This document shows positions 1 to 8,560 of a stretch of 64,000 bases of DNA, in pieces. The first letter of the stretch is position 1. Each line of letters opens with the position of its first letter. Source of the DNA: Kangsaoukella pontilimi (GTDB lineage Bacteria; Pseudomonadota; Alphaproteobacteria; Rhodobacterales; Rhodobacteraceae); the NCBI RefSeq assembly GCF_009830125.1, contig NZ_WUPT01000001.1, forward strand, positions 434,001 through 498,000, written 5' to 3'. The translations under genes were made by a program, and so were the position numbers. The notes under the pieces were generated by a model. That model did not search any database and was not told where the DNA came from. It saw nothing but the letters and a program-made list of their open reading frames with translations.

Positions 1-1369
1 TGTCGTCGCCAAGGTGCAGCCGCCCACAGAGGACGAGACCAAGACGCTCCGCGAGGGGCAGACGCTTATCTCGTTCTTCTGGCCTGCGTCGAACGAGGCG
101 CTTCTGAACACCGCAAAGGACCAGAAGGCCAACGTCATCGCCATGGACATGGTGCCCCGCATCAGCCGCGCGCAGAAGATGGACGCGCTGTCGTCCATGG
201 CGAATATCGCGGGCTACCGCGCTGTGATCGAAGCGGGCAACAACTTCGGCCGCTTCTTCACCGGTCAGGTGACTGCCGCGGGCAAGGTGCCGCCGGCCAA
301 GGTACTGATCGTCGGCGCCGGTGTTGCCGGTCTGGCCGCCATCGGCACGTCGACCTCTCTGGGCGCGATCACGCTCGCCTTCGACGTACGCCCCGAAGTG
401 GCCGAACAGATCGAGTCGATGGGCGCCGAGTTCGTCTATCTGGAATTCGAGGAAGCCAGTCAGGACGGCGCCGCCACGGGTGGCTACGCCGCCCCGTCGA
501 GCCCGGAATTCCGTGAAGCCCAACTTGCGAAGTTCCGCGAGCTTGCGCCCGACATGGACATCGTCATCACGACCGCCCTTATCCCGAACCGGGATGCGCC
601 GGTGCTCTGGACCAAGGACATGGTCGAGATGATGAAGCCCGGCTCGGTCATCGTCGACCTTGCCGCCGAGCGTGGCGGCAACTGCGAACTGACCGTCAAG
701 GACGAGAAGATCGTCACCGACAACGGCGTCACCATCGTCGGCTATACCGATTTCCCGAGCCGGATGGCGACGCAGTCGTCGCTTCTCTACTCCACCAACA
801 TCCGTCACATGATGACCGACCTGACGCCTGAGAAGGACGGTCAGGTCGTCCACAATATGGAAGACGATGTCATCCGGGGCGCGACGGTGACCCATGCGGG
901 CGAAATCACGTGGCCTCCCCCACCGCCAAAGACGCAGGCCATCGCGGCCCAGCCCAAGAAGGAAAAGCCGAAAGAGCTTACGCCGGAAGAGAAACGCGCC
1001 GCCGAGGTGGCCGCGTTCAAGAAGCAGACCCAGACCCAGGTGGGCCTTCTGGCCCTTGGCGGGGCGCTGCTTCTGGCCGTGGGCCTTGTCGCACCGGCGA
1101 GCTTCATGCAGCACTTCATCGTCTTCGTTCTGGCCGTTTTCGTGGGCTTCCAGGTGATCTGGAACGTCTCGCATTCGCTGCACACGCCGCTGATGGCCGT
1201 CACGAACGCGATTTCCTCGATCATCATCCTCGGCGCGCTCATCCAGATCGGCTCGTCCTCGGTGCTGATCGTCATCCTGTCGCTGCTCGCGGTCCTCATG
1301 GCCGGCGTGAACATCTTCGGCGGCTTCCTTGTGACACGGCGGATGCTCGCCATGTTCCAGAAATCTTGA
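1..1369 (+). CDS. pntA: NAD(P) transhydrogenase subunit alpha, 5'-truncated by the window edge
   Basis: Alpha subunit of the membrane-bound, proton-translocating transhydrogenase, which moves hydride between NADH and NADP+ at the inner membrane. The reading frame is open from base 2, so the gene starts upstream; about 455 codons remain of the roughly 520 usual for the family. Visible parts are the end of the alanine-dehydrogenase/PNT N-terminal domain, the NAD-binding Rossmann loop [11 protein letters not shown] near residue 105 of the visible part, a Pro/Lys-rich linker (WPPPPPKTQ onwards), and about four hydrophobic helices at the C-terminus that form part of the membrane domain. pntB follows after 17 bases with its own ribosome site, so the two form an operon. 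Identification is secure. Confidence 0.97.
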   Translation, partial: VVAKVQPPTEDETKTLREGQTLISFFWPASNEALLNTAKDQKANVIAMDMVPRISRAQKMDALSSMANIAGYRAVIEAGNNFGRFFTGQVTAAGKVPPAKVLIVGAGVAGLAAIGTSTSLGAITLAFDVRPEVAEQIESMGAEFVYLEFEEASQDGAATGGYAAPSSPEFREAQLAKFRELAPDMDIVITTALIPNRDAPVLWTKDMVEMMKPGSVIVDLAAERGGNCELTVKDEKIVTDNGVTIVGYTDFPSRMATQSSLLYSTNIRHMMTDLTPEKDGQVVHNMEDDVIRGATVTHAGEITWPPPPPKTQAIAAQPKKEKPKELTPEEKRAAEVAAFKKQTQTQVGLLALGGALLLAVGLVAPASFMQHFIVFVLAVFVGFQVIWNVSHSLHTPLMAVTNAISSIIILGALIQIGSSSVLIVILSLLAVLMAGVNIFGGFLVTRRMLAMFQKS

Positions 1370-1386
1370 TTTAGGGGGGCTGAGAC

Positions 1387-2904
1387 ATGGAATTCGGTTT
1401 CACCACCGCCGCCTACGTTGTCGCTGCGGTTCTCTTCATCCTCTCCCTTGGCGGTCTTTCGGGCCAGGAAAGCGCGAAACGCGCCGTCTGGTACGGGATC
1501 GTCGGCATGGCGATCGCCGTTCTGGCGACGCTCATCGGTCCGGGCGCCGGGCTCTGGTGGCTGTCCATCATTCTGATCGCCGCCGGTGGCGTGGTCGGCT
1601 ACCAGCTTGCCACTCGGGTCGAGATGACCCAGATGCCCGAGCTTGTCGCCATCATGCACTCGCTCGTCGGTCTGGCGGCGGTCTTTGTCGGTTTCAACGC
1701 CGACATCATGATCAACTTCATCTCGGACATCTACGCGCAGAACGGTCAGGTGCTGGGCGCGGTCGGACCCGACGGCTATACCGCCATCGGTCTGCCGAAA
1801 GAGGTGCATGACGGGCTGTCGTCCTTCGGTCAGCTTGTCGCCAAGAAATCGAGCGTCGAAATCTCGATCCTGCGGGTCGAACTGGCCCTTGGCATCTGGA
1901 TCGGTGCGGTGACCTTCACCGGCTCGGTCGTGGCCTATGGCAAGCTCTCGGGCAATTCGAGCCTGTTGCCCTTCAAGATCGACACGGCCGCCAAGAAGCT
2001 GCCCGGCGGTCACATCCTGAACGCGGCCGCGGCGGCGCTGTCCGTCCTGTTCCTCGTGATGTACCTGTCGGGTGCGGGCAGCTGGACGCTGATCCTGCTG
2101 GCGATCCTTGCGCTCTTCATCGGCTATCACCTGATCATGGGTATCGGCGGCGCGGACATGCCCGTCGTCGTCTCGATGCTGAACAGCTATTCGGGCTGGG
2201 CGGCGGCGGCCATCGGCTTCTCGCTGGGCAACGACCTCCTGATCGTTGTGGGCGCGCTGGTGGGCTCGTCGGGTGCGATCCTGTCCTACATCATGTGCAA
2301 GGCCATGAACCGGTCCTTCGTCAGCGTGATCCTGGGCGGCTTTGGCGGCTCGAGCGGTCCTCAGGCGGCGGTCGAGGGCGAGCAGATTGCCATCGACGCC
2401 GACGGCGTGGCGAGTGCGCTGAACGAGGCCGACAGCATCATCATCGTGCCGGGCTACGGCATGGCCGTGGCGCAGGCTCAGCAGGCGGTCAGCGAGATGA
2501 CCAAGAAACTGCGCGCGGCGGGCAAGGAAGTACGTTTCGCGATCCACCCCGTTGCGGGTCGTCTGCCGGGGCACATGAACGTGCTGCTGGCCGAGGCGAA
2601 GGTGCCTTACGACATCGTTCTGGAAATGGACGAGATCAACGAGGACTTTCCGTCCACGGATGTGGTCATCGTCATCGGCTCGAACGACATCGTGAACCCG
2701 GCGGCGCAGGACGATCCGAATTCGCCCATCGCGGGGATGCCCGTTCTGGAAGTCTGGAAGGCAAAGCAGGTCTTCGTCTCGAAGCGCGGTCAGGGGACCG
2801 GGTATTCCGGTATCGAGAACCCGCTCTTCTACAAGGACAATACGCGGATGTTCTACGGCGACGCGAAGGCGTCGGTGGACAGTCTTCTGCCCAAGCTCGA
2901 CTGA
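1387..2904 (+). CDS. pntB: NAD(P) transhydrogenase subunit beta
   Basis: Beta subunit of the proton-translocating transhydrogenase; 505 aa. The first two thirds consist of hydrophobic helices forming most of the membrane proton channel. The C-terminal third (from about residue 330) is the NADP(H)-binding domain III, with [12 protein letters not shown] as its dinucleotide-binding loop and later [18 protein letters not shown], both characteristic of PntB. ATG is preceded by GGGGGGCTGAGAC. It closes the pntAB operon, and a strong hairpin-plus-T-tract lies 44 bases after the stop. Together the pair supplies NADPH using the proton gradient. Confidence 0.98.
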   Translation: MEFGFTTAAYVVAAVLFILSLGGLSGQESAKRAVWYGIVGMAIAVLATLIGPGAGLWWLSIILIAAGGVVGYQLATRVEMTQMPELVAIMHSLVGLAAVFVGFNADIMINFISDIYAQNGQVLGAVGPDGYTAIGLPKEVHDGLSSFGQLVAKKSSVEISILRVELALGIWIGAVTFTGSVVAYGKLSGNSSLLPFKIDTAAKKLPGGHILNAAAAALSVLFLVMYLSGAGSWTLILLAILALFIGYHLIMGIGGADMPVVVSMLNSYSGWAAAAIGFSLGNDLLIVVGALVGSSGAILSYIMCKAMNRSFVSVILGGFGGSSGPQAAVEGEQIAIDADGVASALNEADSIIIVPGYGMAVAQAQQAVSEMTKKLRAAGKEVRFAIHPVAGRLPGHMNVLLAEAKVPYDIVLEMDEINEDFPSTDVVIVIGSNDIVNPAAQDDPNSPIAGMPVLEVWKAKQVFVSKRGQGTGYSGIENPLFYKDNTRMFYGDAKASVDSLLPKLD

Positions 2905-2948
2905 GGCTTGTCAACGAGGGATTGCGCCGGGCTGCGCCCGTCGCGGTG

Positions 2949-2980
2949 GGGCCGCTGCTGACGCAGCGGCCCTTTCCTTT
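2949..2980 (+). terminator. Intrinsic terminator after pntB
   Basis: A perfect 10-bp stem GGGCCGCTGC / GCAGCGGCCC with a TGAC loop is followed at once by TTTCCTTT. It lies 44 bases past the pntB stop and should end the pntAB transcript. Confidence 0.85.
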
Positions 2981-2997
2981 ATGCGCTGCCGCGCGGG

Positions 2998-3019
2998 CGA
3001 GTATTTGAACCAAGAAGAA
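2998..3019 (+). repeat. Gene-end repeat, copy 1 (GAGTATTT..AAGAAGAA)
   Basis: Reads CGAGTATTTGAACCAAGAAGAA. The same GAGTATTT + 5-6 bases + AGAAGAA signature recurs near 12455, 17702 and 24063 and, inverted, near 8528, 17751 and 27620. This copy directly follows the pntB terminator. It has no coding potential. Confidence 0.6.
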
Positions 3020-3025
3020 TGAGCA

Positions 3026-3097
3026 CCGGTCCGCCGAAGGTGGCGAAAGGTCCAGTGGACCTTTCGAGGTGCGAATGGGCGGAGCCCTGGAGGAGAC
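3026..3097 (+). repeat. Diverged single copy of the 74-bp repeat found at 27391-27538
   Basis: Contains GGTGGCGAAAGGTCCAGTGG, ACCTTTCGAGG and GGGCGGAGCCC in the same order and spacing as the tandem 74-bp repeats at 27391-27538 (there GGTGGTCAAGGGTCCGGTGG, ACCTTTGAAGG, GGGCGGAGCCC). Both loci sit beside a GAGTATTT/AGAAGAA element, so the two repeat types seem to travel together. Nothing else is seen between here and the pseudouridine synthase gene. Confidence 0.55.
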
Positions 3098-3168
3098 GCG
3101 CCCGGAGATTGGTCCGGGTATGGTCGGGGCGGTGATGGATGGGTGACACCCAATGTGTCGCCCCGCGT

Positions 3169-3711
3169 TCAAGCCTCCCGCCACGCCCCCGGCTGAAGAC
3201 CGTCAAGCGTCCAGATGCCGACGCGCCAGCGGACAAGGCGCAGCGTCGGCAGGCCGATGGCGGCGGTCATCCGGCGCACCTGCCGGTTCCGGCCTTCGGT
3301 GATCGTGATCTCGAGCCAGCGGTCCGGGACGGATTTGCGAAAGCGCACGGGCGGGTCGCGGTCCCAGAGGTCGGGAGGGTCGATGAGCCGGACCTGCGCC
3401 GGGCGGGTCGGGCCGTCCTTGAGCGTGACGCCCTTGCGGAGCAGCGCAAGGTCGGCGTCGTTGGGATCGCCCTCTACCTGGACGAGGTAGGTCTTCTCTG
3501 TCCGGGCGCGGGGGCTGGCGATACGCGCCTGAAGCCGCCCGTCATCGGTCAGGATCAGAAGCCCTTCGCTGTCGCGGTCCAGCCGCCCTGCCGCGTAAAC
3601 GCCGGGGGGCAGACCGAAGCCGGACAGGGTGGGGCGCTCGGTCGGGGATTTGGCATCCGTGAACTGCGTCAGCACGCCCATCGGCTTGTTGAAGAGGATG
3701 ACGCGGGCCAT
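3169..3711 (-). CDS. RluE-like 23S rRNA pseudouridine synthase
   Basis: A 180-aa RNA pseudouridine synthase of the RsuA/RluB/RluE type, which isomerises a uridine in ribosomal RNA. The N-terminus [18 protein letters not shown] is the usual RluE opening, and the catalytic-aspartate motif is present as [17 protein letters not shown] near residues 42-58. The later segment [15 protein letters not shown] is the conserved C-terminal RNA-binding motif. There is no N-terminal S4 domain, as is normal for RluE (about 180-220 aa). It is the last gene of the minus-strand operon and starts 3 bases after the stop of the dehydrogenase. RluE rather than RluB/RsuA is judged from length only. Confidence 0.88.
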   Translation of the reverse strand: MARVILFNKPMGVLTQFTDAKSPTERPTLSGFGLPPGVYAAGRLDRDSEGLLILTDDGRLQARIASPRARTEKTYLVQVEGDPNDADLALLRKGVTLKDGPTRPAQVRLIDPPDLWDRDPPVRFRKSVPDRWLEITITEGRNRQVRRMTAAIGLPTLRLVRWRVGIWTLDGLQPGAWREA

Positions 3712-3714
3712 GGC

Positions 3715-4671
3715 CTAGCCTCGGGCAGGCGTGACCTCGGCCCCGCGCTCTTCGGGTTCGTCATCGACCAGTTCGGCGGGAAAGCCGGGGGCGGTGATCG
3801 ACAGGCCCGTGGCGTCTTCCAGCCGCCTCACGATGTCGTCGGACTGCGCGCGCGGACCGTAGCGGCGGGCGCCGTCCTCGAAGATCTCGATCAGCTTGGG
3901 CGAAAGGTCGAGCGGCACGCCGGAGGCATCGGCCAGCGCCTGAAACAGACCGATATCCTTGAGGACGAGGTCCATGGTGAAGTCGATCTTTCGCGAGCCG
4001 TTCAGGATGAGCTGGCTCTCGGTCTCGTGGACAAAGCTGGTCCCGGACGAGATGCGGATCGCCTCGTAGGTGGTGGCGAGGTCCAGCCCCTCGGCCCCCA
4101 TGACGGCGAGCGCCTCGCAAAGGCTGAGCAGGTTAGCGGTGGCGAGGTAGTTGGTCATCACCTTGAGCTTGGACGCGGTGCCGATCCCGCCTGTGTGGAG
4201 GACGCGCCGGCCCAGTATTGTCAGGAGGGGCAGGATACGCTCGAAGGTCGCGCGGTCGGTTCCGGCGAAGATCGAGATATTGCCGGTCGCCGCCCGGTGA
4301 CAGCCGCCGGAGACGGGGCATTCGGCCACATCCGCGCCGGTCGCCCGAACGGTTTCGGCAAGGCTGGCCATCTCGGCGGCGTCGGTTGTGGACATCTCAA
4401 TCCAGGTCTTGCCGGGGCCGAGTGTTTCGATCAGCCCGTCCGGCCCGGTCACCACCGCCCGGCAGGCGGCGGGCGAGGGGAGGCAGGTGATGACGGTATC
4501 GACCCTTGCTGCCAGAGCGGCGGGGCTAACCGTGGTGGCGGCGCCTTTCTCGGAAAAACCAGCCACGGCGGACGCATCCAGATCATGGACGGTCAGGTCG
4601 ATGCCGTTCCTCAGAAGACTTCCCGCGAGCTTTGCGCCGACATTGCCGAGACCGATGAAACCGACCTTCAT
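3715..4671 (-). CDS. NAD(P)-dependent oxidoreductase of the 3-hydroxyisobutyrate dehydrogenase family
   Basis: A 318-aa beta-hydroxyacid dehydrogenase. The N-terminal Rossmann motif is VGFIGLGNVGAKLAG, the substrate loop is CPVSGGCHRAATG (residues about 118-130), and the catalytic-lysine motif is GTASKLKVMTNYL near residue 170. The family oxidises small beta-hydroxyacids such as 3-hydroxyisobutyrate, tartronate semialdehyde or hydroxybutyrate; the substrate cannot be told here. The ATG at 4671 was preferred over an upstream frame extension because GAAGGAGACAGCA precedes it and the Rossmann fold begins at residue 1. It lies 43 bases after the DUF6505 gene and 3 bases before the pseudouridine synthase gene, so it is within the operon, but whether it works with the upstream unknown genes is unclear. 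Confidence 0.9.
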   Translation of the reverse strand: MKVGFIGLGNVGAKLAGSLLRNGIDLTVHDLDASAVAGFSEKGAATTVSPAALAARVDTVITCLPSPAACRAVVTGPDGLIETLGPGKTWIEMSTTDAAEMASLAETVRATGADVAECPVSGGCHRAATGNISIFAGTDRATFERILPLLTILGRRVLHTGGIGTASKLKVMTNYLATANLLSLCEALAVMGAEGLDLATTYEAIRISSGTSFVHETESQLILNGSRKIDFTMDLVLKDIGLFQALADASGVPLDLSPKLIEIFEDGARRYGPRAQSDDIVRRLEDATGLSITAPGFPAELVDDEPEERGAEVTPARG

Positions 4672-4714
4672 TGCTGTCTCCTTCGGAAGGTCGCCACGCC
4701 CGCGCCCGCGCCGG

Positions 4715-5185
4715 TCAGTCGCCATGCACGGCGAAGGCTTCGAGCGAGGCGCCTTGCGGCGGAATGATGCGGAAGCGTTCCTTCACGCCCGCATCGGTCA
4801 ATTCCCGCTCGATCACCATGAGCGCGTTCTGCGCCTGCTCCGAGCACATCTCGGCCATGTGGCGTATTTCCTCGGCGGCGACGGGGCGGGCGGCGTCGAT
4901 ATGGGGCGCGCCCCAGGCTTCGACGAAATAGGCGGCGAGACGTTCGGTCAGCGCATGCTCCTCGGCCTCGGTGATCGGGGCTACGGCGACCACCGAGGCG
5001 CGCCCGAAACTCTCAAGGCCCAGCCAGCCATGGGCGAAGGCCTGTCGTGCCTTGCCGGTCAGGTCGGCCTCTTCCCAGTTCGAGAACTCGAACGACCCGG
5101 GGATCGCCCATTCGCCGGCTTCGGCGGGGCGTTCGAAGACGTTGTCGTCGGTATCGTCGAGACGGATGACGCGGGCGAAATTCAT
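4715..5185 (-). CDS. DUF6505-type protein of unknown function
   Basis: A 156-aa soluble acidic protein starting MNFARVIRLDDTDDNVFERP. I recognise it as resembling the DUF6505 family, which has no assigned activity. It has no signal peptide or membrane helix; the middle is rich in acidic residues and Ala (AITEAEEHALTERLAAYFVEAWGAP), and the end (FRIIPPQGASLEAFAVHGD) looks compactly folded. The ATG at 5185 was chosen because conserved-looking sequence begins there; 12 upstream codons are probably untranslated. It lies 37 bases after the small membrane protein gene, in an operon with a ligase-fold protein, Mrp and DUF6494. From memory, these small families tend to accompany molybdopterin (formate-dehydrogenase-like) clusters in other proteobacteria; no such oxidoreductase is next to it here. 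Confidence 0.7.
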   Translation of the reverse strand: MNFARVIRLDDTDDNVFERPAEAGEWAIPGSFEFSNWEEADLTGKARQAFAHGWLGLESFGRASVVAVAPITEAEEHALTERLAAYFVEAWGAPHIDAARPVAAEEIRHMAEMCSEQAQNALMVIERELTDAGVKERFRIIPPQGASLEAFAVHGD

Positions 5186-5222
5186 GGAAGCGACTATTCC
5201 CGGCATTCGGGGCGCGCGCAAG

Positions 5223-5588
5223 TCAGAGGAAGAGCATCCAGATGAGCGACAGCGACATCAGGACCGTCATCGGACCCCAGAGCAGCCGCTCCATCCGCGA
5301 GGGCGTGGCGAAGTTTGCGACCGTGCTGAGAAGTGTGATCGCCAGCACCGGCCAGATCGCCCACGCGGGCCAGCCGAAATCCGTCACACCGGCTTGGTTC
5401 AGCACGATGGTCGTCATCGCGATGAGCAGCAGCGCCTGCAGGCCGGCTAAAGGGCGGATGCGTGGCGGCAGCGTCCCGGGCCAGCGCCCGCCCATGGTCA
5501 GGTGGCCCCATGGTGCGCCAAGGACGAGGGCGAGCTGAACCAGGATGGGGCCGATGGCGGCCAGGGCATAGATCAGCGCGGGCGTCAT
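5223..5588 (-). CDS. Small four-helix membrane protein, unknown function
   Basis: A 121-aa hydrophobic protein with about four transmembrane helices: residues 3-22 (PALIYALAAIGPILVQLALV), about 45-64, 70-90 and 100-120. The loop GAPWGHLTMGGRWPG after the first helix is its most distinctive feature. The start at 5588 follows the ligase-fold gene stop by 2 bases, which implies coupled translation. I do not recognise a named family with confidence. Its position between a ligase-fold protein and DUF6505 suggests a membrane partner of that set. Confidence 0.75.
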   Translation of the reverse strand: MTPALIYALAAIGPILVQLALVLGAPWGHLTMGGRWPGTLPPRIRPLAGLQALLLIAMTTIVLNQAGVTDFGWPAWAIWPVLAITLLSTVANFATPSRMERLLWGPMTVLMSLSLIWMLFL

Positions 5589-5590
5589 GG

Positions 5591-6301
5591 TCAGACGGCG
5601 AGAAGCCGCGTGAGAGGGACGAGAGCGGTTTCGCCGCTTTCCCGCTTCAGGAGCATCCCGCCCTTTTCGTCCAGACCGATGAAGGTGCCGTGCTCGGGAT
5701 AGGTGACCTCCGTGCCCAGCCCATGTGCCTTGGCGCGCCATTCCTCGTGGAGGGGCGCAAAGCCTTCGGTCAGGAAGATGTGCAGCCAGTTCATCATATG
5801 CCGTGCCCAGGCGTCGGTCAGGTCATGCGAGGTGATGTCGCCGCAGCCTTCCTCGTAGAGACAGGTCTCGTCCGGGGTCTCTCCCGGCTCGACGCCGCTT
5901 GCGGTCAGAAGCGGTACGTCGAGCGCGACGATCAGCCAGTCTGGCTCTTCCTTGGGATCGCCGGTCGAGGCAAAGGCACGCATCCGCCCGCAAAGCGCGC
6001 CGTTGATCCTGATGCGGTCCGGCCAGACCAGGTGCAGCGCCACCTCGGGCGGGGCGAGGGCACCGATGGCATCATTCAGCCCGAGTGCCACCGCGAAAGC
6101 GACGGGCAGGGCGTCGGCCAGAGCTTCTTCCGGCGCGAGGACGATCGCCGCCTCGAGACGGGTCGCGTCGGTGCCGTAGAAGACCGATCCCGGTTCGACC
6201 TCAATTGCGACCGACTCGCGCGCCGCCGCTACCGGGTCGCCCGCGACGGCGATGCCGGTCAGTAGCGGCGGAAAGACGATCTGCCCCGGCTGGTCGGTCA
6301 C
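5591..6301 (-). CDS. Biotin/lipoate ligase-fold protein (DUF4444 type), probably without ligase activity
   Basis: A 236-aa protein with the biotin/lipoyl protein ligase fold followed by a small C-terminal domain (about residues 180-236, KAHGLGTEVTYPEHGTFIG..) like that of bacterial BPLs. The fold is recognisable from VWPDRIRINGALCGRMRAF (residues 92-110), which aligns with the BirA stretch WPND(V/L)..NGRK.AGIL. In BirA that stretch carries the catalytic lysine; here the RK pair is Ala-Leu. The adenylate loop GRGRRGR of true ligases is also absent; YGTDATRLEAAIVL stands in its place. It starts with GTG overlapping the Mrp stop (GTGA), so it is translationally coupled to Mrp. Loss of activity is inferred from the missing residues; a binding or chaperone role is possible. 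Confidence 0.8.
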   Translation of the reverse strand: MTDQPGQIVFPPLLTGIAVAGDPVAAARESVAIEVEPGSVFYGTDATRLEAAIVLAPEEALADALPVAFAVALGLNDAIGALAPPEVALHLVWPDRIRINGALCGRMRAFASTGDPKEEPDWLIVALDVPLLTASGVEPGETPDETCLYEEGCGDITSHDLTDAWARHMMNWLHIFLTEGFAPLHEEWRAKAHGLGTEVTYPEHGTFIGLDEKGGMLLKRESGETALVPLTRLLAV

Positions 6302-7404
6302 CGCGCGACACCCGCTTCGATCAGGCGGTCGGCCAGCGCCCAGAAAGGAGCGGCTTCTTCGCTATCGGGTTTCTGCGCCACGATGGGGGCGCCGCCGTCG
6401 CTGGCCATACGGATGCCGAGGTGAAGCGGGATTTCTCCCAGAAACGGCACGCCCAGTCTTTCGGCATCGGCACGCGCGCCGCCGTGGCCGAATGGGTGGT
6501 GCTCTTTCCCGCAACCGTCGCAGACGAAGGACGACATGTTCTCGACCAGACCGAGGATCGGCGTGCCCATGCGGCGGAACATGTCGATTCCTTTCCGCGC
6601 GTCGATCAGGGCGATGTCTTGCGGGGTCGAAACGACGACCGCACCGGCCACGTCGGTCTTCTGGCAGAGCGTCATCTGCACGTCACCGGTGCCGGGCGGC
6701 AGGTCCACCAGAAGCACGTCGAGCGTGCCCCACTGCACTTGCGCCAGCATCTGCTGCAGCGCGCCCATCAGCATCGGCCCGCGCCAGACCAGCGCCTCGT
6801 CCTCCTCAACCATAAGGCCAAGCGACATGACCGTCACGCCATGGTTCCGAAGCGGCAGGATCGTGTTGCCCGCGGCCGAGGGCCGCCCGGAAATGCCAAG
6901 CATGCGCGGTTGCGACGGGCCGTAGACATCGGCGTCCAGAAGCCCCACGCGCAGCCCGCGCCCCGCGAGTGCCACTGCGAGGTTGGACGACACGGTCGAC
7001 TTGCCCACACCGCCCTTGCCGCTGGAGATCGCGACCACGTGCGAGACGCCGGGCAGTTTTGCCGGTTTATCGGGTTCCTTCGGTTTCGGCGTGAAGTCCT
7101 TCAGCCCGAGATCGGGGATCGGCCCCTTGGCCGCTGGCGCTTTCGGTGCCTGACCCGCTGCGGAATGCGCCGTCATGACGGCGGTCACGCTCTCGATACC
7201 GTCCAGTGCCTTGACGGCGGCTTCGGCGGCCTGCCGGATTGGCTCCATGGCGCCGCCCCGCGTGGCGTCGACCTCGATCACGAAGCTAACCCTGCCATCC
7301 TTGACCGAGAGCGACCGCACCCGGTCGGCCGAGATCAGATCCGTGCCGCTTGATGGATCGACGATGCGGGCGAGTGCCGCCCGGACGGCGTCTTCGGTGG
7401 CCAC
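6298..7404 (-). CDS. Mrp/NBP35 family iron-sulfur carrier ATPase
   Basis: A 368-aa P-loop ATPase that carries and transfers Fe-S clusters. The N-terminal FeS-assembly (DUF59) domain spans about residues 1-80 (VRAALARIVDPSSGTDLIS..). After an Ala/Pro/Lys linker, the ATPase domain has the deviant Walker A SSGKGGVGKSTVSSNLAVAL, switch motif DADVYGPSQPRMLG, Walker B LLVDLPPGTGDVQM and the cluster-binding CxxC in VCDGCGKEHHPFG. GTG at 7404 was chosen because the DUF59 domain begins there and GGGAGA lies 8 bases upstream. It sits 1 base after the DUF6494 stop and overlaps the ligase-fold gene start. It is probably the housekeeping ApbC/Mrp, but its tight coupling here suggests a dedicated role. Confidence 0.93.
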   Translation of the reverse strand: MATEDAVRAALARIVDPSSGTDLISADRVRSLSVKDGRVSFVIEVDATRGGAMEPIRQAAEAAVKALDGIESVTAVMTAHSAAGQAPKAPAAKGPIPDLGLKDFTPKPKEPDKPAKLPGVSHVVAISSGKGGVGKSTVSSNLAVALAGRGLRVGLLDADVYGPSQPRMLGISGRPSAAGNTILPLRNHGVTVMSLGLMVEEDEALVWRGPMLMGALQQMLAQVQWGTLDVLLVDLPPGTGDVQMTLCQKTDVAGAVVVSTPQDIALIDARKGIDMFRRMGTPILGLVENMSSFVCDGCGKEHHPFGHGGARADAERLGVPFLGEIPLHLGIRMASDGGAPIVAQKPDSEEAAPFWALADRLIEAGVAR

Positions 7405-7405
7405 G

Positions 7406-7618
7406 TCAGCTGTCTCCCGGCATGTCGATATCGCCCGTGACCTCATGAGTCAGGCCGAGCGCGTCAATGCTGAGTACGACCTTTGCCCGGACCGCGCCCG
7501 CCGGCAGGTCGCCCGCTTCGGCCACGGCGCGGACCGCGTCCTCGATCTCGCGCTGAGATGTCACGCCAACGGTCTTCAGGAATTTCCTGAGGCTCATGTT
7601 GAATGCGTCGTCGCTCAT
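7406..7618 (-). CDS. DUF6494-type small protein
   Basis: A 70-aa protein, MSDDAFNMSLRKFLKTVGVT.., that I recognise as resembling DUF6494. It looks like a helical N-terminal half (residues 5-30) and a short beta C-terminal half (AKVVLSIDALGLTHEV). It has no cysteines or signal peptide and no known activity. The start at 7618 has a textbook ribosome site (GGGAGGAGACCAAC). It is the first gene of the operon that continues with Mrp after one base. The cytochrome gene diverges 61 bases away, so both promoters must lie in 7619-7679. Confidence 0.78.
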   Translation of the reverse strand: MSDDAFNMSLRKFLKTVGVTSQREIEDAVRAVAEAGDLPAGAVRAKVVLSIDALGLTHEVTGDIDMPGDS

Positions 7619-7679
7619 GTTGGTCTCCTCCCTTGTGGCGCTTGCCACGCGCCGACCGGCGCGGATACTCTCAGGGCGC

Positions 7680-8444
7680 ATGACGAGGTTCAAGATCCCA
7701 TTCGGGGCGATCATCGCGTTTCTCGCGGCCCTTATTCTGGCGCCGGCGCCCGCGTCTGCGCAATCGGCCGACCTGACGCTCGAGATGCCGGAGGCGCTGA
7801 TCGCGCTTGGCTTCGACAAGCAGATCCTCCCGCGCTTCGGATTCAAGCACCGTATCCGCGTGACGGCCGTCGCAGAGGGACCTGCCGACATGCGCCTCTC
7901 GTCCGGCGGGGACGGAGCATTCGTCTTCCGCGACGCAGGGGGCGCCGATTATCTCCTGGACGCCGGGAGCGATCCGCGCGGTGAAACCTTTCTCGGCTGG
8001 CTGAACTCCGCGCCGGGACAGGCGGCTGTCGAGAGTTTCGCACCCGAGGGGCGGCAGATGTTTTTCACCGAAATTGTGGTCAAGGTTGTGCAAGAGGAAG
8101 AGGTTTTCGACGGCGATACGCGTGCAGGCAGCGATCTGGCGCTGCTCCACTGCGGGCGTTGCCACGTGGTCGACAGCCGGAACCGGATGGGCGGAATCGG
8201 GTCTTCGCCCTCTTTTGCGGCACTCAGGGCGCGGGGCAACTGGTCGGAACTCTTCCGCGCCTTCTACGTCCACAATCCACACCCGTCCTTCACGCAGGTG
8301 GAAGGCGTGACCGAACCCTTCGATCCGAACCGGCAGGTGCATGTCGCCAAGGTGGAGATCACTCTCGAGGATGTCGAAGCGATTACCGCCTTCGTTGCCA
8401 CGATCGAGCCCAAGGATCTCGGGCGGCCGGTGCAGTCCAACTGA
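7680..8444 (+). CDS. Secreted monoheme c-type cytochrome
   Basis: A 254-aa protein with a Sec signal peptide (residues 1-27, hydrophobic IIAFLAALILAPAPASA with cleavage near ASAQS). A single haem-binding motif CGRCH lies at 158-162, and Met170 (NRMGGIG) is a plausible distal ligand. The 120 residues between signal and haem form a separate domain containing RLSSGGDGAFVFRDAGGADY. It is therefore a periplasmic electron carrier or redox sensor with an unusual N-terminal extension; ordinary small cytochromes c are about 100-130 aa. It is divergently transcribed from the DUF6494-Mrp operon, which suggests joint regulation. Partner unknown. Confidence 0.85.
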   Translation: MTRFKIPFGAIIAFLAALILAPAPASAQSADLTLEMPEALIALGFDKQILPRFGFKHRIRVTAVAEGPADMRLSSGGDGAFVFRDAGGADYLLDAGSDPRGETFLGWLNSAPGQAAVESFAPEGRQMFFTEIVVKVVQEEEVFDGDTRAGSDLALLHCGRCHVVDSRNRMGGIGSSPSFAALRARGNWSELFRAFYVHNPHPSFTQVEGVTEPFDPNRQVHVAKVEITLEDVEAITAFVATIEPKDLGRPVQSN

Positions 8445-8560
8445 GGGGCGCTGCCCCTCTTGGCCTTCGGCCAATTCACCCCGGGATATTTACGAACAGG
8501 CGAAGCGAAAATTTGAATCAAATTGTCCTTCTTCTGTTCTGAAATACTCCTGGGAGGCCC
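8443..8560 (+). repeat. Gene-end repeat, copy 2 (long palindromic form)
   Basis: Starts with the hairpin GAGGGGC GCT GCCCCTC, which overlaps the cytochrome stop codon. CCCCGGGATATTT (8479-8491) and GAACAG follow, then a core GCGAAAATTTGAATCAAATT, then the inverted arm CCTTCTTCTGTTCTGAAATACTCC. The core from AAATTTGAATCAAATT to CTTCTTCT is almost identical to that at 17730-17758. The rest of the 249-base gap before the transporter gene holds no gene that I can see. Confidence 0.65.

Noticed and set aside
841-2574. 577-codon minus-strand frame opposite pntA/pntB
   Set aside because: No protein-like sequence; pntA and pntB occupy the other strand with full family motifs.
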